Assembly: GCA_934167485.1 (NCBI GenBank) | Contig: CAKPKL010000009.1 | Coordinates: 1-60,732 of the forward strand | DNA: 60,732 nucleotides | Direction of reading: 5' to 3' | DNA from: an uncultured Bacilli bacterium | GTDB lineage: Bacteria > Bacillota_I > Bacilli_A > RF39 > UBA660 | Shown here: in pieces, positions 1-8,018 of the stretch | How positions within the stretch are numbered: the first letter of the stretch is position 1 | Layout of the letters: the number at the start of each line of letters is the position of its first letter | The notes under the pieces: generated by a model | Database searches by the model: none | The model's input: the letters and a program-made list of their open reading frames with translations, nothing else | Told to the model about the DNA's origin: nothing | Position numbers and translations under genes: made by a program

Positions 1-222
1 TATTTAAATGAAGATCCAGAGTTTGTTAGATATATGAGTGATGAAGATGAAGCTAGACTTCTTAAGAATACATTAAAAACTGATGCTTACGAAGAAGGCA
101 TTCAAAAAGGAATAGAGCAACAAAAAATTTCTACAGTTAAAACATTAAAAGAAAACAATGTTTCTATAGATATAATAGTTAAATCAACAGGACTTACAGA
201 AGATGAAATAAACAGCATATAA
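1..222 (+). CDS. Rpn-family recombination-promoting nuclease/putative transposase, C-terminal fragment
   Basis: The reading frame is open from the first base of the window, so the 5' part lies outside; 73 codons remain. The visible part resembles the end of PD-(D/E)XK (PF12784, Rpn/YhgA-like) proteins: an acidic stretch followed by EEGIQKGIEQQK and a short helical tail of the kind that ends in 'GLTEDEI'. These proteins are nucleases linked to RecA-independent recombination and are common, often multi-copy, in gut Bacillota. The catalytic core is not in the window, so activity cannot be judged. It ends in a terminator shared with the convergent ABC transporter gene. Confidence 0.7.
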   Translation, partial: YLNEDPEFVRYMSDEDEARLLKNTLKTDAYEEGIQKGIEQQKISTVKTLKENNVSIDIIVKSTGLTEDEINSI

Positions 223-251
223 AAGAATTGGAACAACAATCCAATTCTTTT
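221..251. terminator. Bidirectional terminator between rpn fragment and ABC transporter gene
   Basis: An 11-bp stem, AAAAGAATTGG pairing with CCAATTCTTTT, surrounds a 9-nt loop. It overlaps both convergent stop codons and carries A and T runs on its two sides. Confidence 0.85.
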
Positions 252-1987
252 TATTCTATAATTTTATTATTGCTTTCTATTTTATATAAATTTTTATATG
301 CTTTACAACTTTGTAATAATTTTTTATGGGTAGCACTTCCTACTAAAACTCCTTTGTTTATTACATTTATTATGTCTGCATCTATAATTGTTGATAGTCT
401 ATGAGCCACTATTATAACGGTATGATCTTTAACTAAATTATCTATTGTCTTTTTTATATATTCTTGAGATTCATTATCTAGTGCACTTGTTGCTTCATCG
501 AATAAAATAACTTTTGTATTTAAAATTAGAGTTCTAGCAATTGCAAGTCTTTGTTTTTGCCCACCTGATAAATTTATACCACCTTCACCTATAACAGTTT
601 CATATTTCTTTGGTAATGATTCTATATATTTATCAATATATGCCATTTTGCACACTTTTTTTACTTCTTCTAAGGTTACATCTGGTTTAACTAATCTAAA
701 ATTATCCATTATAGTTAAATTAAATAAAAATGGAGATTGTCTAATTATTGAAATATTACTTCTTAAACTTTCTTCTGTTAGTTCTTTGATATTTACCCCA
801 TCTATTAATATTTCACCATCAGTTGAATCAAAATACCTTAGTAGCAAATTAAACAAAGTAGATTTACCATTACCACTTCTACCTACTATTGCTATTTTTT
901 TATTTGGTTCCAATTTTAAATTTAATCCCTTTAAAGTAAAATCTTCATCATCTCTATATTTAAATTTAACGTTTTTAAATTCAATTACTCCTGTAGAATT
1001 CACAAGAACTTTATTACCAAACTTTTCGTCTTCATAAAGCCTATTATTTACTATTTCATCTATTCTTTTTAGTGAAACCTTTACTTTATTATAGTTAACT
1101 CCAAAATCACTTATACTTTCTACTATATAATCTATTCTCCATATGTAATTTTCAATCATCAAGAATAAGGCATAACCCATTTTACCATTCATAACTAAAT
1201 ATCCACAACTAAATAAGAGTATAAATTGTAATATATAAAATATGAGATTATTTATATTTTGATAATTTATTTCATAAATTTTTATTCTACTATTATCTCT
1301 AAACAAACTATCAATATTTTTAAATACTCGATTTTCTATATTTTTCTTTATACCAAGTGCTTTTATTTCCCTTATACCAGTAATATTTTCTGTTGCTTCT
1401 TTTACATATTTATCGGATTTCTTCTTAATTTTTTCTTGCGTTTTTTTTATTTTTGGAAGATATTTATAAGATATAAATCCCATAATAAAAGCAAATATAA
1501 CTATTTCTATACCTAAAACTAAAGATGTTTTAAAAGTGATAAATATAACAACAAATACGACAAGTGATCTTGATATCATAGTTATTAATTTCGAAAGTAA
1601 ATCTAAAACTCTTTCAGGATCTGACACCATCCTATTTATAAATTCTCCGACACCTATTTCTTCATGCGCAACACATGGAAGATCAGTTACTTTTTTATAT
1701 AAATCTTTTATTACATTTTTATTAAATTTGATATTTAAATAAGAAAATAATCTTTCTCTTGGAACCTGAAGTATACAATAAAATATTATATACATGGATG
1801 ACCAAATTGATAAATATAAAATAAAATTACCAAAATTCTTATCAATAAGACCTTCTAATGCCATTCCTATAAAATAAGCTGAACATAAAGATGGCAACGT
1901 TCCTATAAAAGCCAAAAACAGATAAATAAATAATTTTAATTTTTCATCTTTTAAATAATACCACAACAATTTAAAATTTTTAATCAT
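251..1987 (-). CDS. ABC exporter, fused permease and ATPase
   Basis: This 578-residue half-transporter has an N-terminal membrane domain (about residues 1-300, several hydrophobic segments) followed by a nucleotide-binding domain. Walker A GRSGNGKST lies near residue 368, the signature LSGGQ near 473, Walker B VILFDEAT near 493 and the H-loop IVAHRLST near 527. The layout is that of type IV exporters of the MsbA/LmrA class, which work as dimers in the cytoplasmic membrane. The substrate cannot be told from sequence. No partner half-transporter lies next to it, so a homodimer is likely. GAGGTATGCTTT precedes the ATG. Confidence 0.9.
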   Translation of the reverse strand: MIKNFKLLWYYLKDEKLKLFIYLFLAFIGTLPSLCSAYFIGMALEGLIDKNFGNFILYLSIWSSMYIIFYCILQVPRERLFSYLNIKFNKNVIKDLYKKVTDLPCVAHEEIGVGEFINRMVSDPERVLDLLSKLITMISRSLVVFVVIFITFKTSLVLGIEIVIFAFIMGFISYKYLPKIKKTQEKIKKKSDKYVKEATENITGIREIKALGIKKNIENRVFKNIDSLFRDNSRIKIYEINYQNINNLIFYILQFILLFSCGYLVMNGKMGYALFLMIENYIWRIDYIVESISDFGVNYNKVKVSLKRIDEIVNNRLYEDEKFGNKVLVNSTGVIEFKNVKFKYRDDEDFTLKGLNLKLEPNKKIAIVGRSGNGKSTLFNLLLRYFDSTDGEILIDGVNIKELTEESLRSNISIIRQSPFLFNLTIMDNFRLVKPDVTLEEVKKVCKMAYIDKYIESLPKKYETVIGEGGINLSGGQKQRLAIARTLILNTKVILFDEATSALDNESQEYIKKTIDNLVKDHTVIIVAHRLSTIIDADIINVINKGVLVGSATHKKLLQSCKAYKNLYKIESNNKIIE

Positions 1988-2051
1988 AAAGCATACCTCA
2001 CTTGATTCAATATAACATACTTTATATTATTTTACAATGAATATATATAAA

Positions 2052-2080
2052 TTGTATTAATTTATTTTTTTTGGTAAAAT
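2052..2080 (+). promoter_or_regulatory. Sigma-A-type promoter of trxA-trxB
   Basis: TTGTAT (2052-2057), a 17-bp spacer and TAAAAT (2075-2080), with an extended -10 TGG just before it. Transcription would begin near 2087, which excludes the ATG at 2087 as a start and supports the one at 2102. Confidence 0.75.
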
Positions 2081-2101
2081 ATATTTATGGAGGATATAAA
2101 T

Positions 2102-2404
2102 ATGGAAAATATAAATAAAAATTTTGATGAAAAAATTCTAAATGGTATATGTATTGTTGATTTTTGGGCAGAATGGTGTGGACCTTGTAAAATGATGGGG
2201 CCTATATTTGAAAGAGTAAGTCTTGAATACGATAAATTTAATTTTTATAAATTTAATGTTGATGAAGATGAATCCAATATTTGTAAAAAATATGGGATTA
2301 TGTCTATTCCAACTATAATAGTTTTTAAAGATGGAGTAGAAATTAAAAGAAATGTCGGATTTATTAATGATGACAAATTAAAAAGTTTATTGGAGGATTT
2401 ATAA
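2102..2404 (+). CDS. trxA: Thioredoxin
   Basis: A 100-residue thioredoxin with the redox motif WCGPC at residues 25-29 and the cis-proline region MSIPT. It reduces disulfides in cytosolic proteins and is re-reduced by the next gene's product. The upstream ATG at 2087 is rejected because the ribosome site GGAGG (2089-2093) overlaps it and stands 8 bases before the ATG at 2102. The stop TAA overlaps the trxB start (TAATG), so the two are translationally coupled. Confidence 0.95.
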   Translation: MENINKNFDEKILNGICIVDFWAEWCGPCKMMGPIFERVSLEYDKFNFYKFNVDEDESNICKKYGIMSIPTIIVFKDGVEIKRNVGFINDDKLKSLLEDL

Positions 2405-3306
2405 TGTATGATATTATAATAGTTGGAGGTGGTCCAGCTGGAATGACTGCAGCTATATATGGAGCGAGTGCTAGAAAAAAAGTTTTAATTCTTGAAAAAG
2501 ATTCTATGGGTGGACAAATACTAAAAACAACTAAAATTAAAAACTATCCTGGATTTGAAGAAATATCTGGGTTTGATTATTCAAATAATTTATTTAATCA
2601 AGTTAAAAAATTAGGTGTTGAAGTTAAATTTGAAGAAGTTTTAAAAATTAACAAAGATAAAAGTATTATAACAAATAAAAGCAAATATAATGCAGGCGCT
2701 ATAATAATTGCAACCGGTTCTAAAAATAAAACCCTAAATATTTTAAATGAAGATAAATTTCTTGGAAAAGGTATTTCTTATTGTGCTACATGTGATGGAA
2801 TGTTCTTTAAAGGCAAAAATGTCGCAATTGTAGGTGGGGGAAATTCTTCTATAAGTGAAGCATTATATCTAAGTAATATAGTTAAAAACTTATATGTAAT
2901 ATATAGACAAAAAGAGTTTAAATTTGATTCAATTGATTTAGAGACATTAAAGAAAAAAGATAACGTTACTTTTATATTTAATTCTACTGTAAGCAAATTA
3001 AACGGAAACGAATTTATAGAAAGTATTACTGTAAAAAATAATGAAGATAATAATGAATCAGAAATAAGTGTTGACGGATTATTTATTTCTATTGGATTTA
3101 CTCCTTTATCTAGTTTATGTGAAGAAATTCTTGAATTAAGTGATAACGGGTACATTCTTTCTAATGAAGAATGCACTACAAATATTGATGGTGTTTTCGT
3201 TGCAGGTGATGTTAGAAAAAAAAGCATAAGACAACTTACAACTGCATGTAGTGATGGCACAATTGCAGCTATTAAAGCTTTTAACTATTTAAACAGAAAA
3301 AAATAA
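2404..3306 (+). CDS. trxB: Thioredoxin reductase (flavoprotein disulfide reductase)
   Basis: This 300-residue low-molecular-weight thioredoxin reductase has FAD-binding GGGPAG at 8-13, the redox-active CATC at 127-130, a second nucleotide-binding GGGNSS at 144-149 and a C-terminal FAD motif around AGDV. It passes electrons to the thioredoxin encoded just upstream. The family's NADPH motif is normally HRRxxxRA; here the matching stretch is YRQKEFK (167-173), so the second arginine and the terminal Arg are lost. This may mean a changed electron donor (NADH, ferredoxin or another) and is worth a test. The operon ends in a strong hairpin. Confidence 0.9.
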   Translation: MYDIIIVGGGPAGMTAAIYGASARKKVLILEKDSMGGQILKTTKIKNYPGFEEISGFDYSNNLFNQVKKLGVEVKFEEVLKINKDKSIITNKSKYNAGAIIIATGSKNKTLNILNEDKFLGKGISYCATCDGMFFKGKNVAIVGGGNSSISEALYLSNIVKNLYVIYRQKEFKFDSIDLETLKKKDNVTFIFNSTVSKLNGNEFIESITVKNNEDNNESEISVDGLFISIGFTPLSSLCEEILELSDNGYILSNEECTTNIDGVFVAGDVRKKSIRQLTTACSDGTIAAIKAFNYLNRKK

Positions 3307-3327
3307 GAATTCAATCTTATTTTTTTA
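3301..3327 (+). terminator. Terminator of trxA-trxB
   Basis: An 8-bp stem, AAATAAGA / TCTTATTT, with loop ATTCAA followed by a T run, overlapping the trxB stop. Confidence 0.85.
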
Positions 3328-3358
3328 TTTAATTAAAATAATTATATTTTAAATCTTT

Positions 3359-5671
3359 TTATATAATAATTTTATTTATATCATATGTTTTAATTTGGTT
3401 AACGTAAAACTCTAAACGAGGTAGTAGCTCTTTGTTCATTATATTTTTATCTTTTATTTCAGAGAAGAAAGTGTTAACTATATTATATATTTTATCGCTT
3501 TTATTTATTAATGTATCTTCTGATAAATTGCCTAAAAGACAGAAAACATAGTAATAATATGATAAAGGAATTTGAGATGAATTATTTACACAAACAAGAC
3601 TCTCCATAGTTCTATCATTTTTTTCTAGAAATTTACTTATTCGTGTTAAAAACTTTTTAGTTTCATTTATAGAATTCAAATACTTAAATCTAAGTTTTTC
3701 TATTTCTTCTTGATTACTATAAAAATTTTTGTCTTTAAATTTATTAAACTCATTTAACCAATTACTAACTTTTACATTTCTATATTCACTATAATTTATT
3801 TCATCAAATAGTTTATTATAAAACAAATATGATAATCTAAGCATTATTAAATATGGCTTACCATTTTTATTTGGTTTTGGAAGTATATCATTTAAAAATT
3901 CTTGTGAAGCTTTAATACAACAATCAATAATAGTTTTATCAGAAGTTAAACTCATCATTCTATAAGAATTTTCTTTAATAAGAGTAGCTTTTTTATTTAA
4001 TCTAACAAATCTATCAATCGTATTAAAACCATTATCACCTACTTCTTTTGTTTTATAGATACATAAATTACTATTTAAAATTTTATTTATATATTCAATA
4101 GAAAGAGATTTATCCTTTTTCTTGCCTTTAAAAGACAAACCATTTAATTCATTTAAAATTCTCAAATTCTTTAAGCTATAACCATTTTTATTAGAATATT
4201 CTAATTCACCATTTTGATTCATAAAAGGTGATTCCAACATACCTAAAATTGATAATAGTCTCTGTTGCCCATCTACTACTTCCGTCACATAATTATTTTC
4301 CACTAATCTATCACAAGTAAGTATATATGGTATATTTATACCAAGTAAAATACTTTCGATTATTTTAGATGATAGTGATGCATTCATAACTTCTTTTCTT
4401 TGGTAATAAGGGCGCAAATTATTACTTGAATTTTTTAGTTGTACAAGTAAACTAGATATTTTAATTTTTTCAGGTGTAAAATTAAAGTCCTTTCTATAAA
4501 GTTCAGCAAAGTCTTTAATTAAACTAGTTCCATTATTTTTAGGTGCGTTTTCATCAAAATACTTACTCATTTTAATATTGTATTCATTTTCAAAATACTT
4601 AGATACAACTAAAAACTTTTTATAAATATTTTTACTATAATGTGCATGGTATATATCAAAGTTCTTTTCTGCTTCTTCTCTTTGACCAAAATAATCTAAA
4701 TATTTCATAAAATCAAATGAAAATGGATCTATTAAATTATCCTTTCTTATTACTGATATAAGCCAATAAGTTGCTTCAATAAAGGGTTTACAATTTAAGT
4801 TAGGGTAATTTTGCCACTTTTGTGTATTGATAAGGCCATTATAAATTTGATTAATATTAATTATAAAATCATTAAATATTTTATTCTTGTTTAAATTATC
4901 TATATTAGGTAAATAATTTTCTTCTATTCTCGTTTGTATATCTTGAGTATATGAAAAATTATAAATATTAGAATAAGTAGATGAAATTAATAATCTACAA
5001 TTTAATAAGATATTTTCTATTTTATTTCTTTCTCTCTTACCATTATATAATTTTAATTTTTCTAAAATATCTAAAAACAAATACTCCTTATTTATTTTAT
5101 TTCTTATTTCAGTAGTTATATAATCATCATAAAATTGGGCATTTTGTATTTCTTCTATTTCTAATTTTAAACCTGTATTATAAATAGTATACAAATACTT
5201 TAGTACTTCTAATTCTTCTTCATCTGTTAAATAGTTTTTTTCTTCTAATTTTAATTCACATGAATAATCTATCACCTTTAAACAGGCATTTTTATTAAAA
5301 AAGTTTCTTTCTTCTTGACTCAAATCTTCATATTTCTTATCAGATAAAAATTTCAATTGATTTAAACCTTGTTCGTTTAAAACAAGTTCATTATTATAAA
5401 AACTTTTTATTGTTAAATATCTATTATATCCATCTACTATTACAATGTGATTATTATTTTTAAATCTTATAATAGGTTGTAAAGCACAACTTAAAAATAT
5501 ACTTTCTATATAATTTGTTTTTTCTTTTTTATTCCACTTTTTATCTTTTTCAAATGTTCTTTCTTTCAAATTAATAGTTTCATCTAATCCTAATGAAACT
5601 GGGCTTACATCGTGTTCTTCACTTTTTAAATTATTGTTAATCAGTGCGCGCAAATCAATTTCTTTTATCAT
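3359..5671 (-). CDS. Tandem DUF262 (GmrSD/ParB-like) protein
   Basis: The 770-residue protein carries two copies of a DUF262-like unit. The first (about 20-330) has DGYNR at 80-84 in place of the usual DGQQR, plus an EIEEIQNAQ segment typical of the family. The second (about 400-760) has PYYQR at 421-425 and an intact DGQQR at 467-471. DUF262 is the NTP-dependent ParB-like domain found in type IV restriction enzymes such as GmrSD and in other phage-defence proteins. No HNH (DUF1524) motif is evident in the remaining sequence. It is transcribed divergently from a small XRE regulator 84 bp away, a common arrangement for an accessory module. A defence role is inference. Confidence 0.75.
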   Translation of the reverse strand: MIKEIDLRALINNNLKSEEHDVSPVSLGLDETINLKERTFEKDKKWNKKEKTNYIESIFLSCALQPIIRFKNNNHIVIVDGYNRYLTIKSFYNNELVLNEQGLNQLKFLSDKKYEDLSQEERNFFNKNACLKVIDYSCELKLEEKNYLTDEEELEVLKYLYTIYNTGLKLEIEEIQNAQFYDDYITTEIRNKINKEYLFLDILEKLKLYNGKRERNKIENILLNCRLLISSTYSNIYNFSYTQDIQTRIEENYLPNIDNLNKNKIFNDFIININQIYNGLINTQKWQNYPNLNCKPFIEATYWLISVIRKDNLIDPFSFDFMKYLDYFGQREEAEKNFDIYHAHYSKNIYKKFLVVSKYFENEYNIKMSKYFDENAPKNNGTSLIKDFAELYRKDFNFTPEKIKISSLLVQLKNSSNNLRPYYQRKEVMNASLSSKIIESILLGINIPYILTCDRLVENNYVTEVVDGQQRLLSILGMLESPFMNQNGELEYSNKNGYSLKNLRILNELNGLSFKGKKKDKSLSIEYINKILNSNLCIYKTKEVGDNGFNTIDRFVRLNKKATLIKENSYRMMSLTSDKTIIDCCIKASQEFLNDILPKPNKNGKPYLIMLRLSYLFYNKLFDEINYSEYRNVKVSNWLNEFNKFKDKNFYSNQEEIEKLRFKYLNSINETKKFLTRISKFLEKNDRTMESLVCVNNSSQIPLSYYYYVFCLLGNLSEDTLINKSDKIYNIVNTFFSEIKDKNIMNKELLPRLEFYVNQIKTYDINKIII

Positions 5672-5734
5672 ATTTTTCCCTTCTCTTTCTAATAATTAGT
5701 TATGTATGCTATCATAATAAAGGAGGTGATGTAA

Positions 5735-5750
5735 ACCGTATATATACGGT
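5735..5750. promoter_or_regulatory. Perfect 16-bp palindrome between ribosome site and start of the XRE gene
   Basis: ACCGTATATATACGGT is identical to its reverse complement. It lies between AGGAGG (5721-5726) and the ATG at 5756. It could be an operator for the XRE protein, or in RNA a 6-bp hairpin with a UAUA loop that shortens the otherwise overlong distance from ribosome site to start. Confidence 0.6.
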
Positions 5751-5755
5751 ATTTT

Positions 5756-5992
5756 ATGAAAAGGATTGATAGATTTAGAATTGTTCTAAAGCAATTGAGG
5801 AAAGAAAAAGGATTTACTCAGGAAAAATTTGCAGAAAAATCATCTATTGATTCAAAATATTATTGGAGAATAGAAAAGGGACTTAGTATTCCAACAATTA
5901 ATAAGATGGATGGTATCTATGATGCATTAAACTTAACATCTGAAGAATTTTGGAGAGAAGTTGAGAATTGTGAAAAAATAAATAAAAAATAA
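5756..5992 (+). CDS. Small XRE-family helix-turn-helix regulator
   Basis: A 78-residue protein made almost entirely of one HTH_3 domain (about residues 8-65: LRKEKGFTQEKFAE, recognition-helix region SKYYWRIEKG). It resembles single-domain repressors of accessory modules. It is divergent from the tandem-DUF262 gene and probably regulates it and itself. Translation initiation is unusual: AGGAGG lies 29 bases before the ATG, the gap contains the perfect palindrome, and no in-frame ATG, GTG or TTG with better spacing exists because TAA at 5732-5734 closes the frame. Confidence 0.85.
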   Translation: MKRIDRFRIVLKQLRKEKGFTQEKFAEKSSIDSKYYWRIEKGLSIPTINKMDGIYDALNLTSEEFWREVENCEKINKK

Positions 5993-6012
5993 GATCACAC
6001 TCTTATTTTTTT
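5988..6012. terminator. Bidirectional terminator, XRE gene and collagen-like gene
   Basis: Stem AATAAGA / TCTTATT with a 6-nt loop and flanking A and T runs, between two convergent stop codons. Confidence 0.8.
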
Positions 6013-6613
6013 ATTCATGTATTTTCTTTATCAATAAGTTTACATCAGATATTACAACATTAGATGTAGCTTCTTCTCCCAATATTGATGATAAAACTTG
6101 CAAAATCGTAACATCTTCAAATCTAAACAATATTGTTTGGGAAAAATGCATTTGTTTTCCAGTATTTATTGGAAGTTCAAATGATAAATCTTTTATAGCT
6201 GCACCTTCATTTGTTTGAAGATAAAAAGTTGCACCGTGTAATTCATCTGCATTTTTAATTAAACCGCTTAAAGTAATTTCATATATTCCTGGTTGTATTT
6301 GAATATCACTTTGATTTAATATTTCAAAATATTGAGAAGGATTAGGTATTACCCAAACATCTTGAAGAATTAATGTCTCTGTAGTATTAGTGTCAATAAA
6401 ACCCATTGATAATAATCCTTCTGTATTTGAAGGAATAATTGGCCCTGCAGGACCTGTATCACCCTTGTCACCTTTATCTCCTTTAGGACCTATTTGTCCA
6501 GAATCTCCTTTAGGTCCTGTTGGTCCAATAGATGGGCAACCTATTCCTAATTTAAATATTTTATTTCTTAATTCTATATTGTTTAATAATTCTTGATATT
6601 TTTGTGGATCCAT
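6011..6613 (-). CDS. Collagen-like repeat protein with C1q/BclA-like C-terminal domain
   Basis: The 200-residue protein has a short N-terminal helix region, about ten Gly-X-Y triplets near residues 29-58 (GPTGPKGDSG, then GDKGDKGDTG) and a roughly 130-residue beta-rich C-terminal domain resembling the trimeric head of BclA-type spore glycoproteins. Such proteins form surface filaments on spores, with a triple-helical stalk and a trimerising head. The stalk here is very short. With the cotJ operon 1 kb away, a spore-surface location is likely but not shown. GGAGGCAAGTTTT precedes the ATG. Confidence 0.8.
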   Translation of the reverse strand: MDPQKYQELLNNIELRNKIFKLGIGCPSIGPTGPKGDSGQIGPKGDKGDKGDTGPAGPIIPSNTEGLLSMGFIDTNTTETLILQDVWVIPNPSQYFEILNQSDIQIQPGIYEITLSGLIKNADELHGATFYLQTNEGAAIKDLSFELPINTGKQMHFSQTILFRFEDVTILQVLSSILGEEATSNVVISDVNLLIKKIHE

Positions 6614-6693
6614 AAAACTTGCCTCCTATTTCAATATATGTTAAAAACATTTTGTTGACTAAACCAATATATTGCAAAAAAGCGTTAAATAAT

Positions 6694-6717
6694 AAAAAAA
6701 GATTATTACTAATCTTT
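6694..6717 (-). terminator. Terminator of the nucleotidase gene
   Basis: Minus-strand stem AAAGATT / AATCTTT with a 6-nt loop and a following T run; it overlaps the stop codon at 6716. Confidence 0.75.
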
Positions 6718-7273
6718 ATTCATCTAAAAGTATTTTACCAATTTCTTTCCAATTATTAACTCTTATCATACCATTATTTTTTAATTCTTCTTCACTTAAG
6801 TCTTTATTATGCCAAGCTGTAAATAATAATTTAGTTTCAGCACCTTCTAAATTAATTGGTTTATCATCTATTCTAATATCACAGTTTACTACTGATTTAT
6901 CAGCAGTAAATATATAGTTTCTAGGATTAATAAAATCTAATTTCTTATATAAAAATTGATATTTGTTTTTTAAATTATTTCCAGCATACTCAACAATTTC
7001 TCTCCATATATAATCTGTGCATATATATATTTTATATTTATTACTAAGTTTTTTTAATATATCGTAACAATCAGGTAATAATGTAGCATTTTTATAAATA
7101 TCTATATCTTTAAATTTATTAAAAAAATCATCTTTTTTATCTTTTAAAATATCTTGTATATAATAATTTTTAATATTATCATAATCTGTTTTATATCCAA
7201 GATACTCTTCTAATATTTTAGGAAAATCACCATATGTTATAACATCATCCATATCTACCATTATTGTTTTCAT
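6716..7273 (-). CDS. 5'(3')-deoxyribonucleotidase-like HAD phosphatase
   Basis: This 185-residue HAD protein matches the NT5C family (PF06941). Motif I is DMDDV near residues 7-11, where the first Asp is the nucleophile; the CTD segment near 93 is motif II; and DDKPINL near 137 supplies the acidic metal site. The family dephosphorylates deoxynucleoside monophosphates, but small bacterial members have broad or unknown substrates. The gene stands alone, with its own terminator, between the collagen-like gene and tRNA-His. Confidence 0.8.
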   Translation of the reverse strand: MKTIMVDMDDVITYGDFPKILEEYLGYKTDYDNIKNYYIQDILKDKKDDFFNKFKDIDIYKNATLLPDCYDILKKLSNKYKIYICTDYIWREIVEYAGNNLKNKYQFLYKKLDFINPRNYIFTADKSVVNCDIRIDDKPINLEGAETKLLFTAWHNKDLSEEELKNNGMIRVNNWKEIGKILLDE

Positions 7274-7302
7274 AACTACCTACTTTCTATTTATTTAAAT
7301 TT

Positions 7303-7324
7303 AAAAAAAACAGCTAAAGCTGTT
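7303..7324 (-). terminator. Terminator of tRNA-His
   Basis: On the minus strand AACAGC pairs with GCTGTT around a TTTA tetraloop, followed by eight T. Confidence 0.85.
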
Positions 7325-7334
7325 AATTTCAATA

Positions 7335-7411
7335 TGGGGCGGTTATAGGGATTCGAACCCTAGCATAACGGAACCACAATCCGCCGTGTTAACCCCTTCA
7401 CCATAACCGCC
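7335..7411 (-). tRNA. tRNA-His (anticodon GTG)
   Basis: On the minus strand the cloverleaf is complete: an 8-bp acceptor stem GGCGGTTA / TAACCGCC, in which the extra G(-1) pairs with C73 as is diagnostic of histidine tRNA; a 3-bp D stem GTG/CAC; an anticodon stem GCGGA/TCCGT around the loop TTGTGGT with anticodon GTG; and a T arm TAGGG-TTCGAAT-CCCTA. The CCA end is encoded. Confidence 0.98.
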
Positions 7412-7565
7412 ACGCAAAACATAAAATGTAAGTAAAAATAACTTACGAAATATATTTTAACAAATTATTATCATTTTGTCTACTATTTTTTAACATTTAT
7501 TACAATTAGACATTAACCCATACATAAATTTGCCTATTTCATATTATAAAGCGAGGAGGAAAATT

Positions 7566-8009
7566 ATGAATAACTACCCTAATTTCAAAAATTATAATTA
7601 TGCTGATATGTATAATAATCAATTAAACACTTATAATGAAAAAAATTATAGTCAATCAAATGAATACTTATTTGATGCGTATAATGGTTTTATTAGAGGT
7701 AATTTATTTAAAAAATCATATGATCCTTACTTAAGACAAGAACCATATGATGTTAAACCTATGAATGAGCAAGCAGAACTTCTAACTAATATTGATGCTT
7801 TATGTTTTGCTATGACTGATTTAAATCTTTATCTTGATATTTATAGTGATGATACTAATATGATTAATTTATTTAATCAATATCGTATCCAAAAAGAAAA
7901 TCTTACAAAGGAATATGAATCTAAATATGGACCTATTACTTTAAATAGTGATTCATTAAATTCATATCCATGGGCATGGGATGATATGCCATGGCCTTGG
8001 GATAATTAG
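7566..8009 (+). CDS. cotJB: CotJA-CotJB fusion spore coat protein
   Basis: The 147-residue protein ends in a clear CotJB domain (about 67-147): LLTNIDALCFAMTDLNLYLD, then KYGPITL and the Trp/Pro-rich YPWAWDDMPWPWD. Upstream, about residues 36-62, 'FDAYNGFIRGNLFKKSYDPY' resembles the CotJA core (GTLF-x-LY-x-PY), which is normally a separate ~70-residue protein. The first 35 residues are Asn/Tyr-rich. CotJ proteins belong to the inner spore coat. The start at 7566 is chosen because GAGGAGG lies 6 bases before it; the in-frame ATG at 7530 has no ribosome site. cotJC follows after 9 bases. Confidence 0.85.
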   Translation: MNNYPNFKNYNYADMYNNQLNTYNEKNYSQSNEYLFDAYNGFIRGNLFKKSYDPYLRQEPYDVKPMNEQAELLTNIDALCFAMTDLNLYLDIYSDDTNMINLFNQYRIQKENLTKEYESKYGPITLNSDSLNSYPWAWDDMPWPWDN

Positions 8010-8018
8010 GAGGTTTAT

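Noticed and set aside
2087..2101. ATG at 2087 as the thioredoxin start
   Set aside because: The ribosome site GGAGG overlaps it and the promoter places transcription start at about the same base; the ATG at 2102 is correctly spaced.
6390..6596. Plus-strand frame reading as a Gly/Pro/Ser repeat peptide
   Set aside because: It is the antisense of the collagen triplets in the real minus-strand gene and has no ribosome site.
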